Position numbers and translations under genes: made by a program | Part shown: one piece after another, positions 1-9,280 of the stretch | Numbering within the stretch: the stretch's first letter is position 1 | How the letters are laid out: every line of letters starts with the position of its first letter | Source of the DNA: Methanolobus sp. | GTDB lineage: Archaea; Halobacteriota; Methanosarcinia; Methanosarcinales; Methanosarcinaceae | Direction: 5' to 3' | Length of the DNA stretch: 64,000 nt | Assembly: GCF_016278365.1 (NCBI RefSeq) | Contig: NZ_JADQBZ010000008.1 | Coordinates: 310,001 to 374,000 of the forward strand | The notes under the pieces: model-generated | What the model saw: the letters and a program-made list of their open reading frames with translations, nothing else | The model's database searches: none | Told to the model about the DNA's origin: nothing

Positions 1-278
1 TCTATGTGCACGAAGGTAGCTGTGTACATTGCCATGGAGAAGATGGGCGAGGAGGAGTTCCCGTAATGATGGGATATGTAGTACCAGCAGATATTACTTA
101 TGAGGGACTCACTTCGGAGGAACACGCAGGACACGAGCCATACACTGAAGAAACTATCAGAAGAGCTATAAGATCAGGAGTTGACCCTGAAGGACGCCCT
201 CTTGACCCGACCATGCCAAGGTGGGATATGAAGGATGGGGACATGAGCGATCTGATAGATTATCTGAGAACCCTGTAA
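1..278 (+). CDS. c-type cytochrome, C-terminal part (5' end outside window)
   Basis: The reading frame is open to the left edge (frame starts at base 3), so this is the end of a longer gene. Right at the start it reads CVHCH, a CxxCH haem c attachment motif followed by GEDGRGG, as in class I monohaem cytochromes c. A later MPRWDM stretch offers a Met as sixth haem ligand, and the protein ends with a short helix (SDLIDYLRTL) typical of the domain. It would act outside the membrane in electron transfer. Partner genes are outside the window. Family assignment is good; function is unknown. Confidence 0.8.
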   Translation, partial: YVHEGSCVHCHGEDGRGGVPVMMGYVVPADITYEGLTSEEHAGHEPYTEETIRRAIRSGVDPEGRPLDPTMPRWDMKDGDMSDLIDYLRTL

Positions 279-368
279 AGCTGTGAGCAAGATTTATACA
301 GTTCATAAAGTTCATACAACAGCATTAAAAAAGCTAGAAATAAAAATGCTAAAAATGTAAAAATAAGC

Positions 369-384
369 TACCTGAAAGCAGGTA
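369..384. terminator. Stem-loop between convergent genes
   Basis: TACCTG and CAGGTA form a perfect 6-bp stem with an AAAG loop. It lies between the end of the cytochrome gene and the convergent mini-protein gene, so it could end transcripts from both sides. The following T-run is weak. Confidence 0.4.
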
Positions 385-429
385 ACTTTGCTGGCTTATA
401 TCTATCGGGAAAGCATAATCTAAAGCAAT

Positions 430-558
430 TTATCTGCCTTTTTCATGTTTTCCTTCTTCCACCATGGTCAGCTTGGCACCGCAAGTATCACATTTCCCCT
501 CAGCAGTAATCTGAGGCTGCTTTTCAACATCCTGGTTGCATACTCCGCACTTTTCCAT
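430..558 (-). CDS. 42-aa zinc-ribbon-like mini-protein (two CxxC)
   Basis: A 42-residue protein, too short for usual gene finders. It starts with ATG just after a very strong GGAGGTG ribosome binding site. It has two CxxC pairs (CGVC at residues 4-7 and CDTC at 23-26) separated by 15 residues, then a charged tail. The pattern fits a single zinc ribbon or rubredoxin-like metal knuckle. I do not recognise a named family. The strong RBS and clean Cys pairs argue that it is a real gene. Its role is unknown. Confidence 0.65.
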   Translation of the reverse strand: MEKCGVCNQDVEKQPQITAEGKCDTCGAKLTMVEEGKHEKGR

Positions 559-760
559 ATCTTTCACCTCCCCCCATTAGATTAAGATACATTCAAAGTC
601 TATCCTTATCAGGTATAAACCTAATCACTCTAACAGCGCTACCTGACCATTATTCCGAAACAAAAATAATAGGGGCCACCAAGGAGACGCATCAGAGAGT
701 ATACAGAAATGAATATCAAAAATATAATTTATCGCAGTCATCTGTGATACCTTCCGGGAA

Positions 761-1762
761 TTAGCATCTTTCCATGTAATCAAGGATCTCTTTCATGCTT
801 GCTGTTGCCAGTGCCACACAGGTGTCTGCGCCTCCGTAGTACATCCTTACCTCATCCCCGTCAGCGATCCATCCACATGGGAAAACAACTTCATTCACAT
901 CACCAACCCTTTCATAGAGCTCGCGTGGTCCGAATACCCATTCATCAGTTCTTTTCAATACTCTGGTAGGATCTTCCAGATCCAGCAGGGCAAGACCCAG
1001 TTTGTAACTCATCTTAGATGTAGTACGCCTGACTCCGTGATACATCACAAGCCAGCCTTTTTCAGTCCTCAGAGGCTGAGGGGAGAGACCTATCTTATTT
1101 GCATCCCACCAGCCACCTTCACGGGCATACAGGAGAACCTGATGATCCCCCCACTGCTTCATATCTGACGAGAAGGATATCCACATATTGGCTTTGGTCA
1201 GACCGCCTGCCACAGGTCTGTGGATGAGAGCCCACTTACCGTTGAACCTTACAGGAAAAAGTGCTGCATCTTTATTCTCCGGAGGCAGGACTGCACCCAG
1301 GCGCTTGAAATCCTTAAAATCCCTTGTCCTGGCAAGTGAGGGCAGAGGACCTGAAGAAGAGAAAGATGTATAGGCTATATACCACTGCTTCTCGTCTTCA
1401 ATATAAGTTATGCGTGCATCCTCTATACCATACTCTTCCTCAGGGTAGTTCTCAGGATCAGCCGGAAATGTAGGGTGCTTATCTATCTTCCAGTCATCAT
1501 AGCCGTTCCTGCTCCTAGCCACTGTAAGATGTGAGAAACCCCGGTGGTCTTCGACCCTGACCATGAGGAGAGTTTCCCCGTTCACCAGTACAGCTGCCGG
1601 ATTGAAAACAGAGTTGGCCGGATAGGGCCAGTCTTTTGCTTTAAGTATAGGATTCCCATCATATCTTGTGAAAAGCCTGTGGTCTCCCGCAGGCTTCCAG
1701 AAGATACCGGACTTTCTTTTACTGCTTCCGTTGTGTAATGCACATTCTTCTCCCAGTCCCAT
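761..1762 (-). CDS. GH130-family glycoside phosphorylase/hydrolase (copy 1)
   Basis: A 333-residue five-bladed beta-propeller enzyme of glycoside hydrolase family 130, a family that mostly cleaves or phosphorolyses beta-mannosides. Family hallmarks are the N-terminal GNPIL, FNPAAV, the LLMVRVEDHRG strand, YGIEDARIT, and the HRPV and GWWDANKIG segments. It has no signal peptide, so it probably acts in the cytoplasm on mannose-containing oligosaccharides or glycosyl phosphates. Here the usual IEDPR motif reads IEDAR, while copy 2 at 6431 has IEDPR. Blocks of its N-terminal half are almost identical at DNA level to copy 2, in inverted orientation. It has a longer N-terminus than copy 2 (about 25 residues). 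The exact substrate cannot be read from sequence. Confidence 0.85.
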   Translation of the reverse strand: MGLGEECALHNGSSKRKSGIFWKPAGDHRLFTRYDGNPILKAKDWPYPANSVFNPAAVLVNGETLLMVRVEDHRGFSHLTVARSRNGYDDWKIDKHPTFPADPENYPEEEYGIEDARITYIEDEKQWYIAYTSFSSSGPLPSLARTRDFKDFKRLGAVLPPENKDAALFPVRFNGKWALIHRPVAGGLTKANMWISFSSDMKQWGDHQVLLYAREGGWWDANKIGLSPQPLRTEKGWLVMYHGVRRTTSKMSYKLGLALLDLEDPTRVLKRTDEWVFGPRELYERVGDVNEVVFPCGWIADGDEVRMYYGGADTCVALATASMKEILDYMERC

Positions 1763-1851
1763 GCTGATACTCCCGCCATATTATCAACGAATACTCAATA
1801 CAACTTTACTGTTGAGCATAATATAGCAACTTTTTGGGTCTTTCTTCTGTA

Positions 1852-3399
1852 TCAAAGATTCCTGAAAGTTCGTGGCACAAAGATTCCGATACTACGCCTG
1901 ACATTTGTACGTACTTGAGTGCGTACCTGTTTAGCTATTTTCCTGTCATCATCATTAATCACACCTGAATATTGACAGATGATAATGTACAAGACTACGA
2001 ACATGCCGTAAACCCATAGCAAACCAACGGTAGGGAGTATTAACTTGAATACCATCATGATCGATATGAGTGCTATACAGACAAGCGTGAACTTCTTGTA
2101 AGCCATTGTGAAAGGGTGCATTCCATGCGTCCTCCATGCTCTCAGGGTCATTAGAAGCTCGATGGTTGCAAATGATGCTGCCGATGCTGCAGCTGCCCCT
2201 ATCATACCGTACTGTGGTATCAGCATGAAATTGAGCACTACATTGATTACAGCACTTGCAGTTGAGCACTTCATCAGGAAGCCGGAATCACCTACTGCCA
2301 TTATTGTATGATAGTTAAACCCGAAGTACGCGTTTGTGATGAAACCAAGTGCAAGTATCCTAAGTACTGTGGCTCCAGTTGCATATTCATTTCCGTACAG
2401 CCTGGTAAGTATGGCTTCCGGATACACGAACATGAGTGCAAATATGGGGAATGAAAGGACGAAGCACCATTTTGTTACTACCTTGTAGAGGGAACTAAGA
2501 ATGTCTTTGCGACCTTCTCCCCAAATCCTGGAAGCTACCGGGATATACACAAAACCCATGGAAGTTATTATTATTGTGAGGAAGCTGACCAATGGGTAAA
2601 CTGCACTGTATACACCAACGACCTGCGAGGATTTGAAGTATCCCAGCATTATGGTATCGGTCCAGGTCATAAGGTTGAGCAGGGTAGCGCTTATCAGTAG
2701 CGGGAACGAGTACTTGACAAGCTGTTTTGTAGGCTCACTAAAGCGGACCTTGAGCTCTGGCTTAAATGGCGGGTTCTTGATGAAGTATACAACCATCAGG
2801 CCGAATGTGAACACCATTGAGAGGAGATCTGCAAGCACGAATGTATGAAGGGAAACTCCTGCAAGTACTGCTATAGATACAAAGGCCCATAGGGATACGG
2901 GTCTTATTACATCATAGAAGTACATGTTGACGTTAGTACGGTCAAATCCTCTGTATACTGCTATGGCTATATTCATGAATATCGTAAGCGGAATTGCAAA
3001 GATCATTATCCTGATTATTGCAGATATATTATCCTGGGTATCGAACATACCTGCTGCAGCTCGTTCAAATACTATCGGGGAAATGAACATAGCCAGCACT
3101 CCTGCTACAAGGCCCATAAGCAGGCCGGATACGACAATTTCCTGTATTTTGTGGTCTTCGTTCCTTCCCCTGAAGTATGCTATATATCTGGGTACACCCT
3201 CGTGCAGGCCCAGCGTGGCGATAGCACCTGTGAGGGAAATAACGGTCAGTGCGAGTGAGTAAGTGCCGAAATCTGTCTGGGACAGGTTCCTTGTCAGCAC
3301 TCCTTTGATGAGGATGTTCAAAAGGAGTCCGCTAATCGTACCTGCGAATATGACTCCTGAACCTATTACTATTCTGTTTACGGATTCGTTAAGTGACAT
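1852..3399 (-). CDS. Polysaccharide flippase, Wzx/MOP superfamily
   Basis: A 515-residue integral membrane protein with about 12-14 hydrophobic helices, starting MSLNESVNRIVIGSGVIFAGTI as in polysaccharide biosynthesis (MOP/Wzx) exporters. It would flip lipid-linked sugars across the cytoplasmic membrane for S-layer glycosylation or surface polysaccharide. It shares the strand of GH130 copy 1 (about 90 bp apart) and lies opposite the glycosyltransferase gene at 4086, with a 690-bp divergent intergenic region between them. The context of glycosyltransferases and GH130 enzymes supports a surface-glycan role. Substrate unknown. Confidence 0.85.
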   Translation of the reverse strand: MSLNESVNRIVIGSGVIFAGTISGLLLNILIKGVLTRNLSQTDFGTYSLALTVISLTGAIATLGLHEGVPRYIAYFRGRNEDHKIQEIVVSGLLMGLVAGVLAMFISPIVFERAAAGMFDTQDNISAIIRIMIFAIPLTIFMNIAIAVYRGFDRTNVNMYFYDVIRPVSLWAFVSIAVLAGVSLHTFVLADLLSMVFTFGLMVVYFIKNPPFKPELKVRFSEPTKQLVKYSFPLLISATLLNLMTWTDTIMLGYFKSSQVVGVYSAVYPLVSFLTIIITSMGFVYIPVASRIWGEGRKDILSSLYKVVTKWCFVLSFPIFALMFVYPEAILTRLYGNEYATGATVLRILALGFITNAYFGFNYHTIMAVGDSGFLMKCSTASAVINVVLNFMLIPQYGMIGAAAASAASFATIELLMTLRAWRTHGMHPFTMAYKKFTLVCIALISIMMVFKLILPTVGLLWVYGMFVVLYIIICQYSGVINDDDRKIAKQVRTQVRTNVRRSIGIFVPRTFRNL

Positions 3400-4085
3400 C
3401 TAGTTACCACCCATTTGTTGTTAGTAACCAGTCTGTGGATAAGCCATGATTTGGGGAAGCGGAGCGTCTTTCAGTAGCCTGAAGCTGTTTGTGGTGAATA
3501 TATAGCCCCGGCTAGAGAAGACGTTCAGCCATAATCATCTCTAATGCTCCACGTGGTGGTTTGTTGAGCAACGAGTCGACAACATGTACATGATATAAAA
3601 AGCTTATTATCGATTGTGTCTTATAAAATTATATACATAAGTACTTGTGCAAGTAATTATTACGGTATATACTAAAGAACATTCTCATAAATTAGAGATA
3701 TAACTCTTATAGAACATACCTATTTTATTTATTACTCACTCGCAAGCGCCTTATCAGTGTGTAGTAGTGCCCTGTAAAAGCTGGTTTTCTCTGGAATAGT
3801 GCCATAATCAACCTGAGTGGCGCCATTGAAAAAAAACACGCTTAGAAATTTGTTTGTGAATAAGGTTAAATACAATTTTGCCCAATAGGTATTTAGGGTA
3901 TCTGGTCACCTAAAAACAAAATCCGGTGGTCGGGTGGGGATGAAAGGACTGATGTTACAATTCAGATAGTATCTTTGAATAATGGAATTGTTAGTTGCGG
4001 CTTAACTTACATGTTTTGAGTAGAGTTGACACATTATATATTCTCAATAGCATATTCAAATTTACTGCAACCGGGGGGTAATTAG
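3400..4085. other. Divergent intergenic region, no gene seen
   Basis: This 686-bp AT-rich gap separates the flippase (minus) and glycosyltransferase (plus). No convincing ORF or RNA gene was found. It contains plausible archaeal TATA boxes for both sides: TTATATAT near 4034 for the plus-strand gene, and an AT-rich stretch near 3625-3640 read on the minus strand. It is long enough for further control sites, which I could not identify. Confidence 0.5.
4030..4048 (+). promoter_or_regulatory. TATA box of the glycosyltransferase operon
   Basis: TTATATAT at about 4034-4041 sits roughly 50 bp before the TTG start at 4086, a normal distance for a TATA box plus short leader in methanogens. Confidence 0.4.
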
Positions 4086-6404
4086 TTGAAACGAAAATTA
4101 AAAGTACTATTTATCGGAACGTATGTTCCGCGAAAATGTGGAATAGCTACATTCACTTCTGATCTGCTTAATTCTGTATCACAGGAAAACGATCTTGATG
4201 AATTCAAAGTCATAGCTCTCAACGACATCGGTGAAAACTATGAGTATCCCGATGAAGTTGTTTTTGAAATAAGAAGGGATCAACTTGAGGATTACAACCT
4301 TGCAGCAGAATATATCAATGGAACAGATATCGATGTGGTGTGTCTTCAGCATGAGTTCGGTCTTTATTGGGGAGATGCCGGCGATTACATATTTGAGTTG
4401 CTCTCAAAAATAGATAAACCAATCGTAACGACATTGCATACTGTGATAAAAGATCCGGAGCCTCCATACCGCAGAGTGACGGAGAAACTTATGCTGTATT
4501 CTGATAAAATAATCGTGATGAGCAAAACAGCAAGGAATATACTGCGCGAGGTGTACGATACACCTGAAGATAAAATAGAACTTGTATATCACGGAATCCC
4601 TGATTGCCCTTTTACAGGTTCAGAGGTGCATAAGGAAGCGCTCAGATTGGAAGGTTCTCCCCTTATCCTTACCTTTGGCCTCCTGAACCAGAATAAGGGC
4701 ATAGAGACTGTGCTGGATGCACTTCCCGCAGTGGTTGAAAAGTATCCTGACCTTACTTACCTGGTACTGGGTGCCACCCATCCTGAAGTCAAAAGGAATT
4801 TCGGTGAAGTGTACAGGGAGTACCTAGAAAAGAAAGTCCATGAACTTGGGCTGGAGAAAAATGTTATTTTTCACGACAAGTTTGTCCAGAAAAAGGAACT
4901 GTATGAATATATCCTTGCCAGTGATATTTACGTATCTCCGTACATTCCCAAAGAACAGGTTGTCAGCGGTGCCCTGAGCTATGCGATTGGTATGGGTAAG
5001 GCAATAGTCTCCACACCTTACTGGTATGCTCAGGAAATGCTGGTAGATGGTCGTGGAATGCTTGTGGGTTTCAAGGATAGCGAGGGTTTCAGCACTTCAT
5101 TGTTACATTTGATCGGAAATCCGCTGGAGTGCAACCGGATGCGCAGGAAAGCATATGATTTTGGCAGGCAGATGATATGGAAGAATGTAGGCAAAGAATA
5201 TGTCAGTTTATTTAAGCAGACGCTTGAAAAGAACCCTCAACCTGCCGTTGAGACCATGACTGATTTCTCCATACCTTCCAACTTACCCAAAACTAATCTT
5301 GAATATCTTATTTCGATGACAGATGATGTCGGCATTTTCCAGCATGCAACCATGGGAGTGCCAAGTCGAAGGCATGGTTATAGTACTGATGATGTAGGGA
5401 GGGGATTGGTCGCGCTGACAAGGGCGGCTTCTTCCGATGAGCCACAGGCAGGGGAAATAAAAAGACTTGTTACTGTTTACCTCAGCTACCTGGACCATGC
5501 GCAGACCGAGAGCGGACATTTCCATAACTTCATGAGTTACGACAGGAAGTTCCTTGATGACAACGGAAGTGATGATACTTTCGGACGTGCATTATATGGA
5601 TTGGGACATGTCTGTGCCTCCCCCCAGCTGCCGCAGAATCTGCGCAACCATGCGCTTGAGATTGTCCGCAGGTCCAGGCCCGTTATGGACGATATCCATG
5701 CACCCAGAGCAAAAGCTTACACTATGTGCGGTTTGTATGAGATGCTGGATAAGGGGATAGATAAGGATACATTCCTTCCGGTGTTTGTAAAATATGCGGA
5801 CTTCCTCGTCAGTTTATACGAAACTAACATGCAGGAAAAGTGGGAGTGGTTTGAAACTGAAGTGACCTATGGCAATGCCAAGATGTGCGAAGCACTTATG
5901 CTTGCATATAGTCTTACCGGCAATCCAAGATACAAGGAAATAGGGATCAAAGCTTTGGATTTCCTTACGTACACACAATGGAACGGGGAGTTCTTCGACC
6001 TTGTAGGGAATGAAGGCTGGTACAAACATAAAGGAAATAAAGCGATATTTGGCCAGCAGCCTATTGATGCTGCTTATCTTACGGAGGCTTATGTCACTGC
6101 CTATGAGGTTACACAGAATGAAAAATATATCCAGTTTGCAAACCGTTCTTTCGAGTATTTCCTTGGAAGGAACAGGCTAAAAGCTATCATGTACGACCAC
6201 TCTAACGGAGCAGTATGTGACGGCCTTGACCCCAAGGGAATGAACCCTAACCAGGGAGCTGAATCTGTAGTGTGTTTCATTATGGCCCTAGAGATGCTAG
6301 CCAGATACTCCGACAATAAAGCTGTTGCTCAACAACATGAAACTGGTAAAGGATTAATGGGGATCTACGAGAAGAGAGAGTTCTCCTCAAACGGCCTTAG
6401 TTGA
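4086..6404 (+). CDS. GT4 glycosyltransferase fused to a large helical C-terminal domain
   Basis: A 772-residue two-part protein. Residues 1 to about 375 form a GT-B glycosyltransferase of family GT4: an N-terminal GTYVPRKCGIATFT nucleotide-sugar fold, HEFG, then a C-terminal Rossmann half with KEQVVSG and AIGMGKAIVST replacing the usual EGFG/EA signature. Residues from about 405 to 750 look like an alpha/alpha-barrel of the type seen in glycoside-processing domains (RHGYSTDDVGRGL, repeated helix pairs). The start is TTG, chosen because GGGGGGT lies 7 nt upstream. The stop is 27 bp before the ATG of GH130 copy 2, suggesting one operon. Likely role: building, and perhaps trimming, a mannose-containing glycan. 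The acceptor is unknown. Confidence 0.8.
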   Translation: MKRKLKVLFIGTYVPRKCGIATFTSDLLNSVSQENDLDEFKVIALNDIGENYEYPDEVVFEIRRDQLEDYNLAAEYINGTDIDVVCLQHEFGLYWGDAGDYIFELLSKIDKPIVTTLHTVIKDPEPPYRRVTEKLMLYSDKIIVMSKTARNILREVYDTPEDKIELVYHGIPDCPFTGSEVHKEALRLEGSPLILTFGLLNQNKGIETVLDALPAVVEKYPDLTYLVLGATHPEVKRNFGEVYREYLEKKVHELGLEKNVIFHDKFVQKKELYEYILASDIYVSPYIPKEQVVSGALSYAIGMGKAIVSTPYWYAQEMLVDGRGMLVGFKDSEGFSTSLLHLIGNPLECNRMRRKAYDFGRQMIWKNVGKEYVSLFKQTLEKNPQPAVETMTDFSIPSNLPKTNLEYLISMTDDVGIFQHATMGVPSRRHGYSTDDVGRGLVALTRAASSDEPQAGEIKRLVTVYLSYLDHAQTESGHFHNFMSYDRKFLDDNGSDDTFGRALYGLGHVCASPQLPQNLRNHALEIVRRSRPVMDDIHAPRAKAYTMCGLYEMLDKGIDKDTFLPVFVKYADFLVSLYETNMQEKWEWFETEVTYGNAKMCEALMLAYSLTGNPRYKEIGIKALDFLTYTQWNGEFFDLVGNEGWYKHKGNKAIFGQQPIDAAYLTEAYVTAYEVTQNEKYIQFANRSFEYFLGRNRLKAIMYDHSNGAVCDGLDPKGMNPNQGAESVVCFIMALEMLARYSDNKAVAQQHETGKGLMGIYEKREFSSNGLS

Positions 6405-6430
6405 GTGAAATCTGTACTGGGGGAATCATT

Positions 6431-7381
6431 ATGGAATGGGAAGACCGCGGAGAGCTGTTCAAACGTTATGATGGGAATCCTATACTTAAAGCAGAAGACT
6501 GGCCCTATCCGGCCAACTCTGTTTTCAATCCGGCAGCTGTACTGGTGAACGGGGAAACTCTCCTGATGGTCAGGGTCGAGGACCACAGAGGATTTTCCCA
6601 CATGACCGTTGCAAGGAGCAGGAACGGCTATGACGACTGGAAAATAGATAAGCACCCTACATTTCCGGCTGATCCTGAGAACTATCCTGAGGAAGAGTAT
6701 GGTATAGAGGACCCGCGCATCACATATATAGAAGAACAGAATGCTTGGGCTGTAGCATACGCAGCCTATTCTGAGTCAGGGCCTCTGACAGGGCTTGCAA
6801 TGACAAAGGATTTTAGAACTTTTGACAGGATAGGAGCCACCCTGCCTCCGGAAAATAAAGATGCAGCACTTTTTCCTGTAAGATTTAATGGAAAGTGGGC
6901 AATGCTCCACAGGCCGGTTTCCAGTATATCTAATGCTAAATCAAATATATGGATATCATTTTCTCCGGACATGAGATATTGGGGAGATCATCAGGTTCTC
7001 CTGTATGCCCGTGAAGGTGGCTGGTGGGATGCAAATAAGATAGGTCTCTCCCCTCAGCCAATTCGCACGGATGAGGGATGGCTGATCATGTATCATGGAG
7101 TACGCGCCACGACATCAAAGATAAGTTATCGCCTTGGTCTGGCACTGTTAGATATTGAGGACCCGAGAAAGGTCATCTGCAGATCGGAGGGGTGGATATT
7201 CGGACCCCGTGAGCTATATGAGAGAACAGGCGATGTCAATGACGTTGTTTTTCCCTGTGGATGGGTTCGCGATAATGGGGAAGTCCGCCTGTATTACGGA
7301 AGCGCTGATACGTATGTATCCGTGGCGACTGCCCAGTTATCCGATCTACTGAACTACATGCACACAAGTCCAAAATATTAA
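6431..7381 (+). CDS. GH130-family glycoside phosphorylase/hydrolase (copy 2)
   Basis: A 316-residue GH130 enzyme, paralogue of the gene at 761-1762. I use the ATG at 6431 because GGGGG lies 8 nt before it; an upstream TTG at 6401 overlaps the previous stop codon. It keeps GNPIL, FNPAAVLVNGE, YGIEDPRIT, HRPV and GWWDANKIG. No signal peptide. It lies between two GT4 genes in an apparent operon, so it probably acts on mannosides made or used in the same pathway, either as a phosphorylase that recycles sugar phosphate or as a transferase. Two stretches of about 100 and 75 bp are nearly identical to copy 1, while the rest has diverged, which suggests local gene conversion. Confidence 0.85.
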   Translation: MEWEDRGELFKRYDGNPILKAEDWPYPANSVFNPAAVLVNGETLLMVRVEDHRGFSHMTVARSRNGYDDWKIDKHPTFPADPENYPEEEYGIEDPRITYIEEQNAWAVAYAAYSESGPLTGLAMTKDFRTFDRIGATLPPENKDAALFPVRFNGKWAMLHRPVSSISNAKSNIWISFSPDMRYWGDHQVLLYAREGGWWDANKIGLSPQPIRTDEGWLIMYHGVRATTSKISYRLGLALLDIEDPRKVICRSEGWIFGPRELYERTGDVNDVVFPCGWVRDNGEVRLYYGSADTYVSVATAQLSDLLNYMHTSPKY

Positions 7382-7428
7382 CGCTTATTAAATCAATCAC
7401 TTTTTATCGTGGGGAGGGGGAAATTATA

Positions 7429-8781
7429 ATGAGAGTAGCTATGTTATCTCCAATCGCATGGAGCACACCGCCTAAAAAATATGGTCCGTGGGAATATATT
7501 GTGTCCTTGCTGACGGAGAATCTGATAAAGAAAGGTATCGATGTTACCCTGTTCGCAACCGGAGACTCAACTACGGCAGGAAAGTTGCATTCTGTCTACC
7601 CAAGACCTTACGAGGAAGACAAAGAGATGAATGTGAAGGTTTATGAGAGTCTCCATATATCTGAGGTTTTCGAAAGGGCGGATGAGTTCGATATAATTCA
7701 CAACCATTTTGATTTCCTGCCGCTTACGTACAGTGGGCTTGTGGACACACCAGTGGTCACGACAATACATGGTTTTTCTTCAAGGTCTATCCTGCCGGTG
7801 TACAAGAAATACAACCAGAATACATTTTACGTGTCCATCAGTGACTCACACAGATGTCCTGAGCTGGATTATGTGGGCACGGTACTTCATGGTATCGAAG
7901 TGGAAAGCTTCCCGTTCAATGAAAAACCACAGGATTACATCCTGTTTTTATCACGGCTTGACAAATTCAAGGGTATAAAGGATGCTATAGAGATAGCAAA
8001 GAAATCCGGAATGAAACTCAGGATAGCGGGCTTTATTCCTGATACGCAATATTTCGAGAAAGAGGTCAAACATCTGATTGACAATGAGCAGATAATCTAT
8101 GAAGGTCACGTCGACCCTGAACTTAAAAGGGAACTGCTTTCAAATGCCTATGCTTTGATTCATCCGGTCCATTTTGATGAGCCTTTCGGGCTGGGGATAG
8201 TTGAGGCGTTTGCCTGTGGTACGCCTGTTATAGCCTACAACCGCGGATCAATGCCTGAACTTATACATAACGGAGAGAACGGATTTGTGGTTAATGATAT
8301 TGACGAGGCTGTGGATGCACTGAGAAATATCAGCTCTGTTTCCCGTAAAAGATGCAGGGAGATTGCGATGAAGAATTATTCAGCGGACAGGATGGCAGAA
8401 GAGTACATCAAGGTCTATGAAACTATACTGGAAAAACGCAAAACAGAGGAAAAACGGCCCTGGGGATATTATAAAGTGCTATCTGACGACCCGGGCTTCA
8501 AGGTCAAGACCATTACCGTGATGCCGGGAGAAAAAATATCCCTCCAGAGACATTTCCACAGGAGTGAACATTGGTTTGTGGTGGAAGGTAAAGGCGTGGT
8601 TGATGAAGATGAACAGCGCTTCAAGGTCGAGGATGGGGATTCTGTAGACATACCCACAAGTGCAGTACATCGCATCATGAATACGGGAGACGAGAATCTT
8701 ACTTTCGTTGAAATAGCAAAGGGGGACCAAATAGAAGAGGAAGATATTGAAAGGCTTGAGGATGAGTACGGGAGAGTATGA
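7429..8781 (+). CDS. GT4 glycosyltransferase fused to a phosphomannose isomerase type II cupin
   Basis: A 450-residue fusion. Residues 1-335 are a GT4 glycosyltransferase, with an N-terminal PPKKYGPWE donor fold and the C-terminal EPFGLGIVEA motif, whose Glu251 and Glu259 form the E-x7-E pair. Residues 342-450 are the cupin of type II mannose-6-phosphate isomerases (ManC C-terminus): KRPWGYYKV, then QRHFHRSEHW with metal ligands His375, His377 and probably Glu380/His381, and VEGKG. The ATG follows a strong GGGGAGGGGG site. The fusion couples mannose-6-phosphate/fructose-6-phosphate interconversion with sugar transfer, so the transferred sugar is probably mannose-derived. The gene follows GH130 copy 2 by 47 bp. 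Confidence 0.85.
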   Translation: MRVAMLSPIAWSTPPKKYGPWEYIVSLLTENLIKKGIDVTLFATGDSTTAGKLHSVYPRPYEEDKEMNVKVYESLHISEVFERADEFDIIHNHFDFLPLTYSGLVDTPVVTTIHGFSSRSILPVYKKYNQNTFYVSISDSHRCPELDYVGTVLHGIEVESFPFNEKPQDYILFLSRLDKFKGIKDAIEIAKKSGMKLRIAGFIPDTQYFEKEVKHLIDNEQIIYEGHVDPELKRELLSNAYALIHPVHFDEPFGLGIVEAFACGTPVIAYNRGSMPELIHNGENGFVVNDIDEAVDALRNISSVSRKRCREIAMKNYSADRMAEEYIKVYETILEKRKTEEKRPWGYYKVLSDDPGFKVKTITVMPGEKISLQRHFHRSEHWFVVEGKGVVDEDEQRFKVEDGDSVDIPTSAVHRIMNTGDENLTFVEIAKGDQIEEEDIERLEDEYGRV

Positions 8782-8838
8782 TGAGGGCGTGGTAGCAGGT
8801 ATAAGAATGCCCTGCCAGTCCGACGCTCTGCTCAGGCT

Positions 8839-9162
8839 TCATACCTCATTGAACTCTATGCTTACTCTTTCATTCTTTTTGGAGAGGGATTTTGACAGCA
8901 TTCCGGTTTCCATCCTGCACACATGCAGTACGCCGGCGGGCACAAGGCAAATGGGTGTGCACTGTGCTTTCTGTGCCCTGTCCATCACGTAGTTGTCCTT
9001 GATGTCCATTGTTTCCATCATGGGTATCTCCATGTGGGACATGCTCTTAATCTTGCCACATGGGGATTCAATATCGACAACTATATTCTTGCCTTCGAGC
9101 TTCCCGGTTATCTTGTGGGTAAAACCGCAAATGGATGAGTTTACAGTGACTGTTGTTGACAT
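8839..9162 (-). CDS. Conserved small methanogen protein of unknown function
   Basis: A 107-residue soluble protein starting MSTTVTVNSSICGFTHKI. It resembles a small family I associate with methanogens (possibly DUF6951), with conserved cysteines at CGF, SPCG and CTP. The ATG is preceded by AGGAGATATT. The cysteine spacing suggests metal or redox binding, but this is inference. It lies downstream of the AhpD-like gene on the same strand, separated by about 195 bp that include a perfect palindrome and an AT-rich promoter candidate, so it may have its own promoter. Confidence 0.65.
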   Translation of the reverse strand: MSTTVTVNSSICGFTHKITGKLEGKNIVVDIESPCGKIKSMSHMEIPMMETMDIKDNYVMDRAQKAQCTPICLVPAGVLHVCRMETGMLSKSLSKKNERVSIEFNEV

Positions 9163-9280
9163 ATAATATCTCCTGTAATGCTTTTGTCCTGTCCCTGATT
9201 GGTATCATAAGTGATAACAGATGAGACAGATATTATATTAGTTAAAAGAGTGCCGTCATTATATAACAATTGTGTGAGGA

